From Cristatella mucedo (Eukaryota; Bryozoa; Phylactolaemata; Cristatellidae): a DNA stretch of 62,000 nucleotides. Below are positions 1 through 12,311 of this stretch, piece after piece. The DNA lies in NCBI GenBank assembly GCA_009760855.2, contig WPIO01000029.1:3077501-3139500 (forward strand), read 5' to 3'. The stretch's first letter is position 1; the number at the start of each line of letters is the position of its first letter. Position numbers and translations under genes: made by a program. The notes beneath the pieces were generated by a model. The model was not told the origin of the DNA and ran no database searches. It saw only the letters and a program-made list of their open reading frames with translations.

Positions 1-453
<453 letters not shown>

Positions 454-745
454 CCACGAAGATGCCTTCGAGAGGCATAAAACGCGCAGCCTTTTCATGT
501 TCGACATTCCTCGGATCCTCCGATCGAGTGGCGGCGACCCGGCGGTCGGACCGCGGCTGGTGCGAGCGTGCGCACTGATTGGGCAGCAGGCTAGCGGCCG
601 GAGCCAGGCCACGACGATGACCCTTCGATAGCGGAACGTCTCAGCGGCCGTCGATGCTGCTCGAGCCGCAGATCCGGCCGCAGAGCCGTCGCAGACTCGG
701 CCGTAATCGCCGCTGACTCCGAGCGGACTCCTGAGCAGAAGATAA
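454..745. other. Unique GC-rich spacer, no gene seen
   Basis: The stretch between the GA tract and the first SINE is GC-rich and non-repetitive. I see no open frame with recognisable protein content and no RNA gene. Confidence 0.5.
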
Positions 746-905
746 TCTTAGTTGATTTAATGATCTCTTTTGTATAGCGGTAGAAGAGCCTTATCGGCTG
801 TCACCACCTCTTGCAGTTGGCAATAAGGAATCGCCCAACTGCAGGATTCGAACCCACGACCTCTGTCGTAAAGAGCGAGCGCCCTTCCGCCTGGGCTATC
901 AGCCC
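746..905 (-). mobile_element. tRNA-derived SINE, family A (copy 1)
   Basis: On the minus strand a tRNA-like head holds a GGTTCGAATCC-type B box (its complement GGATTCGAACC is seen near 843-853). It is followed by the family A body, in which a short self-complementary segment is followed by an AGGCTCTTCT-like stretch and an AT-rich tail. The same order of blocks recurs at 5620, 7152, 9268, 13852, 50275 and 58915, which is why I call it a SINE family and not a tRNA gene. Confidence 0.8.
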
Positions 906-1375
906 ATATCGTCGTCTTCTCTTTGTGCCGGTGCGTCATGGCTGTCAAAGCCACTGTAGCCCGTTCGCCGTCTGGGGCAGAGGTAGTTTCGCTCTAGTCC
1001 GCGAGCAGCAGCAGCAGCCATTGCTCGCGGACTCGTCCGCAGCGCGACTGATAAGGCCAAGGCTGTGCGCGAGCACGGGGTGGCGGCGAGCAATGGCCGT
1101 TTTCCGCCGCAATCGCTTGGATAAGGCAGAACTCGACTTAAATCGTGAGCCCCAACCGCAGGCTGTAGATGCGTACTTGCAAGAGTTTCACAGAAAAAGT
1201 CATTGACCTTGTTTTGGAGGGTATTTTAGCTCTCTGTGAGTTACTCGCGACTTGCGGCGTGAGAATGGCGAGACCGCGTCCATCGCTAGAATGAACGAAT
1301 CTCGATGTTACCGGGCGTCGCGCCCCGCAGGGGCGCGACTGCCGTTTAGATTTTTTTTGGTAATGCTTGCAAGCA
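906..1375. other. No recognised feature
   Basis: Mixed-composition DNA. Open frames on both strands here overlap the SINE and give no recognisable protein. Confidence 0.5.
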
Positions 1376-1660
1376 GCGAATTGACTTACAATTCTGTCAC
1401 TCACCTTTAGGTTCCTCTATTACCCCGCTCCTGCCTACCTATCCGAATTAATTTCACTCCAAGGCACCTGCCGCTCAACTCGCTCTTCTGTCTCGTTTGG
1501 TTGTGCTCCAACAAACTTCCAAAATACCTCGGAGACTGTCCGTTCAGTTGCTGTGCTCCCAAAGCTTTCAAGTCATCTGACCGTCTGACATCGTGCCATC
1601 TCGTGATGTGAAGACATTCACAACGTGTTGTGCGAGTCGCGATTAAGGGCATCAACTACT
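1376..1660 (+). pseudogene. Old L2/CR1-type LINE fragment (reverse transcriptase ORF, C-terminal part)
   Basis: Read on the plus strand in one frame (around 1427-1475), the DNA gives APAYLSELISLQ followed by CRSTRSS. This aligns with the APAYLSDLIPHQAKHRTTRFS region of the better LINE copies in this window. Downstream, APKAFKS in another frame matches the APKAWNS motif. The frames are broken, so it is an ancient, frameshifted remnant with uncertain edges. No function is left. Confidence 0.65.
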
Positions 1661-2046
1661 ACATGCTTTTGCATAGTGCTCGAACGAATATGTGTTTTTC
1701 CTAGGTGCTTTGCTTACCTAGAGATGATAGAGTGAGTTTTGCTAGCCGGGCTCCTTCTAATCAGCAGCTGCGAATCTTCTGTATGCTTTTATTTCTTTGT
1801 CTTAACCGCGAGACTCCGCGAGATCGGCCGCCGCCACCGCAGGAGCCTCAGAAACACTTCGTCGTCATTAGCGCACTCTAGTTACGGCTTAGTTGCAGTC
1901 AAGGCATCACTGTGAGCTGACTGCTAACTAACCGAGACGTTGACGTTGGATATTTCCAACGTTTTATTTTGACGTATCTTACGACGTACCTCTGCCTTCA
2001 GGGTGCCCATACGCTCAAGATTGTTGCGCACGAATCCGTGGCGTCA
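1661..2046. other. No recognised feature
   Basis: Unique DNA between the LINE fragment and the TA microsatellite. No gene or RNA recognised. Confidence 0.5.
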
Positions 2047-2249
<203 letters not shown>

Positions 2250-2567
2250 TAGCTCGCTACGTGTCAGAAAAATCCTCTTGGTCAATTTGCTTACATTTTA
2301 TTTAGCATAGCATCAAAAAAGTTCAGCGGAAGATGTTTCTGAATCCCAAAGTTCGCAGGCTTGCGCCTAATTATCAGCACTTGCAAGCTTACCTAAGGAG
2401 GATAACTTGCATTTCATTAGCTATTGGTTAATACTTCTCTTGCATAGAGTTGTAACGCGCCTGTGTAGAGACTAAATTCTAGCAGGGCGCTAGACACAAG
2501 ACTTATTGTCATCGTTATTATAACATGATAATAATAAAACCACTGTTACGGATGTGCGGATGTTTAG

Positions 2568-2690
2568 TAGTAATAATAATAATACATTTGATAAAGCGAT
2601 CTCAGAGAACTCAATCTCTTTCTAGGCGCTTTACAATTGCTACGGAGGAAGCACATAGTGCTAAGTAATGTGTGTCGTTGCGGGTGCGTT
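2568..2690 (-). mobile_element. L2-type LINE 3' tail fragment
   Basis: The plus strand shows (AAT)n, then an ACATTTGATAAAGCG-like block, the AGAGAACTCAATCTCTTTCTAGGCGC hairpin (split here as AGAGAACTCAATCTC and TAGGCGCTTTAC), then GCTACGGAGG. This is the reverse complement of the LINE 3' end seen complete at 23628-23700. The rest of the element is absent, as expected from 5' truncation during target-primed reverse transcription. Confidence 0.85.
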
Positions 2691-3589
2691 GGTGGATTTC
2701 ATAAACAGACGCATGGCGTCTTCTATGTAGAAAAGGCTTAAGCCCTGGCTATAACGCATACACATCTCATGTATAAGGAATTGCTCTGAACGGCTCAATA
2801 TAACTCGAGCCTACGAACGTCAGCCATTTTATTCCCCCCCCCCCGGAGGGGATGTATGTGATGAGCCCTAAGCTTTTGATTGGTCGGCTGGTCCAACGAA
2901 GAGCCAAACTGTAGAAACAGATTCTCCTTCAAGAGAATATTCCGACTTGGCTCATCCCCTCGAAATGTGGTGACTTATTAGTCCAAACCAGAGGAAAATC
3001 GGTCCAAAACTGGCACGGATTCAGGAGGAAAGTCGATAGTTTAAAAGCAGCTTAACTAAGTTAGATGGGGGAAAAAGCAGAGAATGGAAATACCCACTCA
3101 ATGATAGTGTTTTCAGACTAGCCAGAGAGTTTGTAACTTTCTGCCACGACTATTGGTATAATCGATTCATTTTCTTGGAAAATTGTTGCTTCATTTTTCC
3201 AAATTAAATAATGCCCCCAATTGTAAGAGCAGATCAAGTAGTTCAATCAATCACAAGCATGGACTCATGACAGAGCCGTCCGACGCTATGGCTGCGCCAC
3301 GCCAAGGGTTCTAGAAGTCGAACGAGCTGAAGCAGGCTCAACAGCAGTCGCAGCAGCGTGTGGTGGCAGCGGCGACCACGCAATCACCAGCGTCAGAGGT
3401 AGTCATAACGGATGCAGAATCAACAATGCGATTGCAGTGACATAGTTGGTTGCGTAGAGACATTGATAGCACTTTCTTCAGCTAAGCAGCATAAGCAAAC
3501 TGCGGCAGCAGCGGCAATCACGGCAGCATTATCAATGCCCGCGAGCGATGGCCGCCCGAAGGATAACAATTTTTAACAATTTATATAGT
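2691..3589. other. No recognised feature
   Basis: Contains a short poly-C run at about 2835-2845 and a stretch with several CAGCAG-like triplets around 3340-3500. No gene seen. Confidence 0.5.
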
Positions 3590-3712
3590 TCACGTGTTTA
3601 ATATTCAAAGATAACTTAATCTCTATCTAGGTGCTTCACATATGCGGCAGGGCTCGAGCCCACTACCTCGGTCGTCAAAGGCGAGCACCTTAACCCTTAG
3701 GCAAAACCAGGG
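3590..3712 (-). mobile_element. tRNA-derived SINE, family B (copy 1)
   Basis: On the minus strand a tRNA-like head with the B box GGGCTCGAGCCC-type core (GGCTCGAGCCC near 3650) is followed by the family B tail, GTGAAGCACCTAGATAGAG and AGTTATCTT. The tail matches the LINE 3' hairpin region. Other copies lie at 28452, 34053, 38828, 39220, 42228 and 61293. Confidence 0.8.
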
Positions 3713-4092
3713 AACGCATGGTATGTTAAAGAGAACCGAATCTCCGTTCATGCACTTCACCGTTCTCTGAAAGATTAGCACTAACCAAGAGTCAATGAAA
3801 AACATTGTATCCTGCCAGGCAAGCATCCAAAAGCACACACGAAGGCACTTAGGCCGGTGGCCAGCAGGAATACTGGCCTTCAACGTGCACCTAATCACGC
3901 ACCAAAAGCACACCGCGACGGCACTTGCATGCACAGGCGAGCACTCAAAGGAAAAAAGACCGAGTTCAGTGGTGCACCCTGTTGCACAGGCATACAGATC
4001 TTGCTCGTGGTCATGACGGACACAGCTTTGTAATGCACCAGCAACTTCACAACGTAGTATTTACTTAAACTCCACAAGGGTGAGGAACAAGA
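3713..4092. other. No recognised feature
   Basis: Unique DNA between a SINE and LINE remnants. Short open frames on both strands carry no recognised motif. Confidence 0.5.
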
Positions 4093-4395
4093 GCAGGTGA
4101 TTTTAGCTTCTTTTTGAATATCGCCAAGTCAAAGAGATCGCGATGTCAGTCGGTAGTGAGCTCCAAGCTTAGGGAGCATAGAGAATGAAGGCCCGGTCTC
4201 CACAAGATTTGAAGTTAGTTAGGGGCACAACCAAATGTCCAGAGTCAGAAGAGTGGGGGGTGCGACGGAAGGCGCGGAGTGAAATTAGTTGCAGTACGTA
4301 GGCCGGAGCAAGAGAACGGAAGTACCTAAAGGTGAGTGTGTGACGCTCTATCATGAAGCCGATAGGCTAGAAGTAGGCAGCCAGTGAAGATTGGT
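4093..4395 (-). pseudogene. Decayed L2-type LINE fragment, C-terminal end of the RT ORF
   Basis: The minus strand encodes LTFRYFRSLAPAYV and FKSCGDRAFILYAP, matching LTFRSLHSLAPAYL and LKSFGDRAFSSYAP of the younger copies at 22.5-23.5 and 44.2-45.5 kb. It is much more diverged than these and seems to be a separate, older insertion from the next fragment. Confidence 0.8.
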
Positions 4396-4599
4396 GAGCA
4401 ATCAATGGTGCTGCAATGCGTCAGCTTCGACGTACCCAGGATTAGGCCAGGGAGGCGGCCGAGCCTTACCGAGACCGCCAATGAATCCTAGCAGGGCTGG
4501 AGCCATCACACAAGCCTTGAAAACTAAATCTGTTTCTTGGCACTTTAAACGTACTTCAGAGGAAACATATCAATTGATTAACATAGATAGCATGCACAG

Positions 4600-5420
4600 T
4601 TTCAGCACCGGTAAGCATGCAACAAATTCCCACGGAGAGATGCTGTGCGGAGTAGGTGCGTTTTAGCTTCATTTGAAATATTTTTAAGTCAGGAGACGTG
4701 ATGACGTCAGTTGGTAGTAAGTTCCAGGCTTTCGAGACCATATGAACTAATGGCACGGTCTCAATAGGATTAATAAGGTTGGTTCTCAATAAGGTTGGTT
4801 CGAGGTGGACGATTCAGAGCCCGAACGGGAAGTAGTTCTGATAGGTAGGCTGAAGCGAGAGAATAAAGGGATCTAAAAGTGAGTGCAAGAACTAGAAATT
4901 TGATACTGCTTGATAGTGAGCCACTGAACGTACGCACGCGAGAAGTGATTTGGTTTAGCGGTTGCGACGCTCACGACAGACAAGCCTGGCTGCCGAGTTC
5001 TGCACCAGCTGGAAGCACTCGATTGCATGTGCCAATAGACCTGCAAGCAGTGAGTCACATAAGTCGCGACGGGATGTCATAAATGCACGGACCAACTTGG
5101 ATGTGGTGTCCCTGTCTAAGCAGGTCCACAATTTTTGTTCCCTAGATAAAAGTAACGAGACTCGTCTGTCAAGCTGAAGTGGTCGGCTAGTGAAAGGTCG
5201 TTTTGCTAGAGCACCTCCAGATTTCTCGAAGATGCTGTAGCAGATATGTTGACGGAATCCACTTTGAGGAATAGGTTTTCAATCTCTGAGCAAAACTTTT
5301 TGAGAAAATGTTTGCTTCCATCCAAGTGTGAATGTCAGCAATACTTGCAGCAAGGGAGTTGAGAAAATGAAACCCGGTCGATTTATGCATGCAGAGCGAA
5401 ATTTTGCTGACCCACACGGT
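4600..5420 (-). pseudogene. Decayed L2-type LINE copy, C-terminal half of the RT ORF
   Basis: Minus-strand pieces in different frames align in order with the younger LINE copies: LNSLAASIADIHTWMEAN near 5290-5370, a segment around 4900-5100 matching the CNSLL-to-RLVCRERR region, and KAWNLLPTDVITSPDL near 4690-4740. Several frameshifts and stops are present. A small local duplication of GGTTGGTTC sequence is seen at 4775-4802. Edges are approximate. Confidence 0.8.
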
Positions 5421-5439
5421 CTGCGATGGCTTGGCTTCT

Positions 5440-5615
5440 TCACACCTAGCTAAACTGCTGCAGCCCCATCAGCCCTCTTGTGCCCTCAGGTCCAATATGG
5501 AAAATAAATTAACTGCACTATTCCTTCGCTTAAGACCGTTGGCGACAGAATCTTTTGTTCTGCAGGTCCTAGACTGCGGAACTCACTTCAACAACTCTTA
5601 TGTAGTGACATCTTA
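5440..5615 (+). pseudogene. LINE fragment of a second CR1/L2 subfamily (RT ORF C-terminus)
   Basis: One plus frame reads HLAKLLQPHQPSCALRSN. The next frame reads LKTVGDRIFCSAGPRLRNSL. These match the C-terminal pattern common to CR1/L2-clade ORF2 proteins (YLxxLLxPxxPxxxLRS, then KTxGDRAFSxAAPxLWNSLP). It differs from the dominant subfamily of this window, which has HQAKHRTTRFS at the same point. It is frameshifted and non-functional. Confidence 0.7.
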
Positions 5616-5619
5616 TGCT

Positions 5620-5777
5620 TAGCAAATTTAACAGCCTCATTTATACAGCGTCAAAAGAGCCTTTAAGACTACCACCACCGCTTCCAGCGGGCGATAAAAA
5701 TTGCCCACCGCAGGACTCGAACCCACGACCTGAGTCGTGAAAAGCGATCACCCTACATCCTGGGCTAAAACCCAGGG
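5620..5777 (-). mobile_element. tRNA-derived SINE, family A (copy 2)
   Basis: Minus-strand head with B box GGTTCGAGTCC (complement near 5713-5725), preceded by CAGGATGTAGGGTGATCGC-like A-box sequence. The body carries the conserved paired segment GCCCGCTGGAAGCGGTGG and the AGGCTCTTTTGACGC block, ending in an AT-rich AATTTAACAGCC tail. Confidence 0.85.
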
Positions 5778-6438
5778 GCAATCGTTTCTCCTGCTGCCAA
5801 GTGTGGCACATCCTTTCTAGCCATCCTGAGTTGCTACTTCTCGGCTACTCACTTCCTCGATTTCTCTCCCGACTCAGCTACGCTTGTCACTTTCTTTTTG
5901 TTTAGCGAGATGAAGTATGCTGGCTACCGCGTGTGTAACAAAGCCTCTTAGGCTTTTAGTGTGCCGAAGAAAACCTTCGAGCGTTACATTCACTTAGTTC
6001 GGATGGCTTTGTGTAGTTGCGCATGGAGATAAACCACATTACGTGACGCAAAAGCAGAAGCGGAAGCATGAGGAGCTGTACGTGGTGTAAGCTGGGTAAT
6101 GTTGCATGGTGAGTAGATTGTCAGCCTAACAACGAGTGCCTACTGCTGCCTAAATAAGTCGCTCGCTAACTATGTAACCACGCGGCGGCGCGGAAATTAG
6201 GAGCACCTATTGGTTTTCGGGTTGCGCTGTCGATGCAGCGAGCGATGCACCTTGTCAAAATTATTTTAAGATATTAGCAAGGCTGGTAAGATCCACGTCA
6301 GCAGCTTGACACTTGAGCATAAAAATGCGCGTACGCCGAGCTATGCATTTCCCGTAGACCACACTTCTTTCGATGTCAACCATTTTCGGCTCCAACTGCA
6401 CAATATTGTGAATTTCTGGCTCCCTGTTTGGCCACTGG
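5778..6438. other. No recognised feature
   Basis: Unique sequence of average composition; no gene, tRNA or known repeat recognised. Confidence 0.5.
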
Positions 6439-6439
6439 C

Positions 6440-6565
6440 ATGTTGCCGATGGTGCCAAAAATGTATTGCCAACCGGACAGGAAATCTTTTGGTGATCTGT
6501 GTCGTACGCACCGAAAGTCTGGAACTCGCTTTCTGCATACGTTACCACCTGCACTGACTTAGCAT
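6440..6565 (+). pseudogene. Old L2-type LINE fragment (RT ORF C-terminus)
   Basis: AAATCTTTTGGTGATCTG reads KSFGDL. After a frameshift, the following bases read SYAPKVWNSLSAYVTTCTDL, matching KSFGDRAFSSYAPKAWNSLPTCVRTSPDL of the younger copies. It is short and heavily diverged. Confidence 0.75.
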
Positions 6566-7150
6566 AGTCTTAGTTTCAGCAAAAGACGCAGCTGTACTTA
6601 GCTTTCACGGTTTCCACTAAGCTTTTACTCGTGAGCTTTTGCTCTTTCTTTGCTCCGCTATTCCTCTTACTCTCTTGCCTGTGCATGAATCAGCGCATAC
6701 TACTAACCGGGCTCTTAGTCACCAGTGAACCTGTGAGTCACAGTGCGTCCTTTACCATGTTTGCCTAAGCATGATACCTACTTGCTTTTGCATGGCTGTC
6801 TAAGCATAATACTTACTTCTCATTAAATCTTGGTTATTTCTACTCGTGCAGGAGTAAAAGAGCATCCTGACTTGGTTCTCTTAGGAACTATACAAGTTGC
6901 ATATTATTGCTATAATTATCGTTGCGCCATTTCGCACCCGCTTATGCCATCTATACAAATTAAGAGGTTGTCGAGAGGTTGCCCGTCGATTCGCGAACTC
7001 GCATAACTCACTGATTTTTTAATACTCAAGCACCCATAAGATCTTTTGATCCCATATTTCAAACTCCAAACTGCACGCTCATGCATTTGCATCTATTGAT
7101 GTATTTATGTACGCAAATATGCACACTTATGCACGTAAATCTACATCGAG
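6566..7150. other. No recognised feature
   Basis: AT-rich unique DNA, nothing recognised. Confidence 0.5.
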
Positions 7151-7151
7151 G

Positions 7152-7318
7152 AGGTAAGGTGCTCGCTCTTCACCACCGAGGTCGTGTGTTAGAATCCTAC
7201 AGTGGGCAATCCAATATTATCCAGTCATCAATATTTCCAACTGGAAGCGGCAGTGAAAGTCGTCAATGCACTTCTGCAGTTATGCAAATGAGGCTTTTAA
7301 ATTAAATCAGCTAGTATC
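7152..7318 (+). mobile_element. tRNA-derived SINE, family A (copy 3, diverged)
   Basis: The plus strand shows GAGGTAAGGTGCTCGCTC (A-box side), then GAGGTCGTGTGTTAGAATCC (degraded B box), TGGAAGCGGCAGTGA, CACTTCTG and AATTAAATCAGCTAGTA. The order of blocks is as in copies 9268 and 50275, but with more substitutions. Confidence 0.75.
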
Positions 7319-9266
7319 AACATACGATTTGAAAGTATTTGAGCATGTTAAACGAACAATTCACGTTTTGTGCCCTTGCGGAATTGCTCAAATGAGGACT
7401 CAGAAGATATACTATTCTCCCAGTATTAATCTTAAGATTTTATTTCCTGATACACAGGGATGCGCGCTTGAAGCCGGAGAAAATATGTACACATCTTTGT
7501 CCTCAACTGGTAGGCGGTCCTGAATGAGTGCTACAAAGCAAGCGCTTCGAAGCTGGAGGTCAATGGGTGTACGCCGCAAAATAAAGTTTCCAATCGAGGC
7601 GATATTTGGCGAAACTCAAGTCTGCTTGCTGATTTAGGTCTATCAGAGTCAACGAGTTTACTAGTTGCCCTGATTTCGTGAGCCATCTTTAAGGAAATAA
7701 GCCTTCGCTATGTTACAATAGGTGGCCATAACCAAGTTGAACTTATTTATTTAGTATAATAGGTTTGCCTCTGTTCAATTCCAGAGCTAAGTGAATAACA
7801 CGTGGCACTTTGCTAGATTGCTATTTCCTCAAACTTAAATTGTATCACAGGCATACCCTCCGAAAGATCTCATCACAGAAATATTGAACTTTTTTATTGG
7901 CTAATCTATTTAAAAAAAATCAATATATGCTTGCAGAAGTAAACACATTACTAGAACGAATCTCATTCTTAGGACGGTGCAAAAATGAGCCAAAATCAGA
8001 AAAAGAAAGGGGCTGCTCCAATTCTATTGTGTTGCACACACCCCGTGCAGAATACGTATCTCAAGCGGATGCACTATGGAAATATTTTGCTTTGCTATGC
8101 CTTAAATTCTCTGAAAGTAAACATGAAAAGTCACATTGCTTAATTTTAAGTACTTACCATTATCGGCAAGCATTCAGTGTATCCGGAGAGCTTAAAAGAA
8201 GTAGCTAAATTTAATTTTGAATATTCCGGATCGCAGATGGAAACGTCTTCATGAAAGCTAGCTCAAGCCACGACGACTAAGGCTAAGCGCTTCGTTAGAT
8301 TTTCAAGAGATTATTCAATAAGGCCAGCCGCCGGCGGCCCAGAGATGGCGCGGCGCATGGTGCAGGGAAGGACCTGCTTATTCTAGTGAAGGAGCGTAGG
8401 CAGGGGCGTGACAAGAAGAGAAGGGGCGTGAGAAAGGGGCGTGACAAGAAGAGAAGCTAATCTAGTAAATTTTTGCTTGTCAATAAGGATGGGCAAAGCA
8501 CTGATATAACTCTCAGTCTTCATATACATAATTAAATACCTTTCCTTAATAATTTCAAATTAAATCATCAACATTCTTTGTTCACCAATTCCGAGGTACA
8601 GCGGGATTTTTTCGTTTCTCAGAAAAACAGAAAATTCCATGGTCAGTGTGGTATTTCGCTAATTAATTTTTTACATGTTCAGAATGAGCACAGCAAATAT
8701 TTTGTCGCCTTAATTTTTCTGCTGTCATCCTTTGTCCACCGCAAGCTTAACTGATATCGTGCAGCAAACTCAACTGTCGATGGCTACAAATAAATCTTGG
8801 AAGAATGATTCATGAATGAACGTTTTAAAGCTGGTGAGCTTTGTGAAGGAATTTTGTATGCATTAGTATTAAACATGTCGCCACAGCGATCCTTTTTAAA
8901 TTTATCTGACTCAGTTCAGTGAGTAAAACGGTAGATTCTCGTCACAAAAATGAAACAGTGGGTCAGTACTGGCGGTATGGAGAAATAGTGGTGAAATTCT
9001 TAAGAACTCGCTCGTGAAATCTGGGCTAATAAATGTCTTTGGAGAGAACGACGTCTAGGTAAAGTGACCACCAGGCTCACAGACGAAAAATTCTCTATAG
9101 GCTAACAAGCCGAGTTACATCCAATGAAAAGTGGTACCGCAACTAAACATAGATAAATACCACTGCAGATGAAAAGAATATTTACGATACGGCCCATACA
9201 TCCCTAAACTAAACCTATGGGTATGATTAGATACGTCTAGCCTGATACGCTAATATAAGATATATT
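7319..9266. other. AT-rich stretch, no gene; small tandem duplication at about 8400-8456
   Basis: A segment AGGGGCGTGACAAGAAGAGA is present twice at about 8402-8454. Otherwise this is unique AT-rich DNA. The longest open frame (7897-8208, + strand, 103 codons) shows no motif I recognise and I do not call it a gene. Confidence 0.5.
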
Positions 9267-9267
9267 G

Positions 9268-9455
9268 GTGAGCCGTAATGGCACACTAGGTAAGGCGGTT
9301 GCTTTTCACGACCTCGGTCCCGATGTCGTGGGTTCTAATCCTGCGGTGGGCGATCCTTCATCGCCACTGCAAGCGGTGGTGATAGCCTTAAAGGCTCTTC
9401 TGTCGCCATAAAAAAGAGGCTGTTAAATTAGCTAGTATTTAATTTTTAATTTAAT
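9268..9455 (+). mobile_element. tRNA-derived SINE, family A (copy 4, near full length)
   Basis: Starts at GTGAGCCGTAATGGC, with an ACTAGGTAAGGCGGTTGC A-box region and GTCGTGGGTTCTAATCC B box. The body has CGCCACTGCAAGCGGTGG (self-pairing) and AAAGGCTCTTCTGTCGCC, and the tail is GAGGCTGTTAAATTAGCTAG. It is almost identical in layout to the copy at 50275. The head looks most like a Leu-type tRNA (TGGC...TAAGGCG, GTGGGTTCGAATCC), which is an inference from motifs. Confidence 0.88.
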
Positions 9456-12310
9456 TTTTAAGAAGCAAAATTAGAGATTGCAACAGCTACATTTATTTAG
9501 TTCAGCAGTCGTGTTTCTTCTGCACCGACGACGCTATTCTGCGAAGCACGTCTTGGAGCAGTAAGACACAATTTCAGGGCCCTGTAAGCTCTTTAATTTG
9601 AAGGATAGCCAGGATTTAGTTGGATTTCTAAAGCTGACATTTTGAGATGAAATGACCGATTTAGCCATACAGATAGGTTGTAAATGGACGCTTTTTTGAA
9701 ACGCATGACAGACGCACTGTTTTATATATTTACCGGCCTGTTTAGTTTTTGCTTCGGATTTGTCTATCGATAAATATTTTAGATCGATACAGGTAATATC
9801 CGTAAGTAATATGTAAGTTTGGGGTTTATTTATAAAAAAATAGTCACGAATTTTTTGAAAGTTGTGCCACTAGTTCATGTGATACTAAATGAAATCACCA
9901 CCGATTAAGTTCCAGACATAAATATTTAATTGTAGGGGTTGCTCTAGTGCCTCAGATATATAACAACTAATTCAAGCTCGCAACTGGTGAGTATTTTACT
10001 TATGCTGTTTTCAGACACAACACTCCTATTCTCTTACTGCACTCGACTGTATAATGTCTCTAGGAGCTTCAGGCAAAGACCGGAACTTTGAGTCACCACG
10101 AGATCTATCATTAATGCGAGCTCTCGAATGTTGGAAATTCAGCATTCAGTATTTTCGCTGGCCACCTTCACTGACCTTACACTCACGAAAGAGCAAAACC
10201 AACCATTTTCATGTGTGCAATACAAGAAAAGGTTCTGAAAACAACAAGCGGGATGTAGCCTAGCTGTAATAGCTTAATTGATTGTTGGGTTTTCAAGCAG
10301 TTATTTCAGCAGCATCTTTCGGAGTAGTAGACGCTATAGATCACTGTATAGAGCTGTGAAAAGCTCTAGATTATACAAGCGTAGATATTCAGGCTTGCAG
10401 ATGATAAGTACAACAAGTGTACATGGTTCGCAGCCCTCTTCTATCTTGGAGTCAACTTAAATAATCCAAAAATCAAGACTTTTTTCAATGGCTTTGGACA
10501 TTCATCGGACAGAGTGCATAGCTACAGTCGCACAATGCATTGCTGCGGGCGAAGTGCATAGCTGCGACTGCCTGTCTTGTTGCAATGTGTGACAGTGATA
10601 TGTATTTCAGTTCACTCGCAAGTCCTGTCAGTGAAGTGAAACGCTCGTAGCTAGTAGGAGCTGTTTCAGGAACTCCCTACTCCTCGGTTGGTCGAGCTTA
10701 ACTACGCTTAAACTCGGCCTTTACACCTGCTGATCTCCAAGCTCGGTGCTAAGATCCAACTGTGCGAAGTGAACCTCAATTTAGAAGGAGGTCATTGACG
10801 TAGTGGTATAAGCTGGCCATCTCTGCAAAAGCAAACAAGGATTAACGATCTGACATCGCTGTTCTGTGCAAAGCTACTTCCGGCTGGAACAACGCTTCTT
10901 CCGCCGGAACTCTTTCTCTCTACATGCGTTTGAAATATGCAGCCTCGTGCAGCTTAGGCGTCCAATGAGATCACATATATAATACTTTATGCTTAACTGT
11001 AAACGATGTTTCGCTTCAGTCATTGTAATAAAAGCAACTCCCCTGTCAAAAATGACAAACTAGCAATTTCTTCTCAAATGGTTTGTAATAATTTGAATTC
11101 CTAGGATACTGTTTTTGTAATTCGGAGATTGTTCATAATTTTTTCATAATGATTTTCCTGTCCTCGATATAATTTAGTGGAAATTTTTTAGAACCTTCTA
11201 AAACTTGCTTTATTAGAACATTCAAGATTTTAGAGCCTCTTTGAACGTTCCGAAACACCGTCAGCACTTCCGTACACTCTGCCTCAGTCCTTTTTAGAAC
11301 CTCCGTGAAGTTGTAACAATTTCTCAGAAAAAATAATTAATTTAACTCAGTAGAATCCATAGCTAAAAGTAAGAATAGAATGACACGCAGCTGTGAAGTT
11401 ATTCCCAGAGGGTTTTACCAACAATTAAAAAGAAACAGAAATGAGTATTTCGACATGAATAAAAATGAGCAGCTCATTCGTTGACGTGCTTCGTTGATCT
11501 TAGTTTAAATAGCAGAAATGAACTCATTACTCAACGTCGGCGCTGTAAATCGGCCGGATTGTGACCGATACTGCGGACTATTAGCGGCTTCTGAGTTATA
11601 ATCATTCGGACACGGACAGGCAATAACCTCTGGCTTAGATTTTACAAAAAAAGGGTTGCTGAAATTATGTTTGGTCAATGATACTTCATGCCTGGTCATA
11701 TACGGTCTTGTTTGGCAATGAAATGAGGAAACACTGGAATGCTATGTTAGCCGTATTACGACGACCCGTTGTGATTGCTAATGGTTCCTAAATTTTAACC
11801 CACAGAAACCTGCTGTGACATGCAATAATTAGACAGTTGTACTGTTTGCTTTGACGTGAGTGGTATTCTATGCCTGCGCTGTCGAAAAGACTGATCTACA
11901 TTAGCGACATGGGCTTGTTATAAGAAGGTATGGATGTTCATTATAGCTGCGAGATCTGCTATGCGTGTCGGCTCACGCGCGTGTATCGAGGCAGCACCTG
12001 CGACTTGCTAGCGGTAGTTTGTGGCACCAACCTGGTTCGTATTTGTCGGGCAATAGCAAGGATTAGCATCGTGCATAGGATTAGCATACCAGTGCTGCGC
12101 TTTGTGGCCTATGAACTTGAGTGCAGACCTGCCGCAGGCTGCTTTGGTCGCACTATAAAGCAAGCCATCTAGTCGTCTAGCGAGAAATCAGCATTCCTAA
12201 GAAAGGCGAAATGCACTCGTAGCTGTCTGACTCTGAAGTGGTTAGCTCTGACTAATGACTGGAATTTATTTGCAAGGTTTGACGAGCTTTTAGGTGCTCT
12301 GCCCCACTAC
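9456..12310. other. AT-rich stretch of 2.9 kb, no gene seen
   Basis: No open frame with recognisable content. Short frames at 10054 and 11505 lack motifs and neighbours. No repeats beyond scattered homopolymers. Confidence 0.5.
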
Positions 12311-12311
12311 T

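Noticed and set aside
7897-8208. 103-codon frame in AT-rich DNA
   Set aside because: No recognisable motif, no neighbouring exons; isolated frames of this size are expected by chance in 62 kb.
8880-9250. Segment with GGTGAAATTCTT and GATTAGATAC, which recall small-subunit rRNA motifs
   Set aside because: The spacing between the two motifs does not fit nuclear or mitochondrial SSU rRNA, and the intervening bases do not align with any helix I know. Probably coincidence; blastn against rRNA would settle it.
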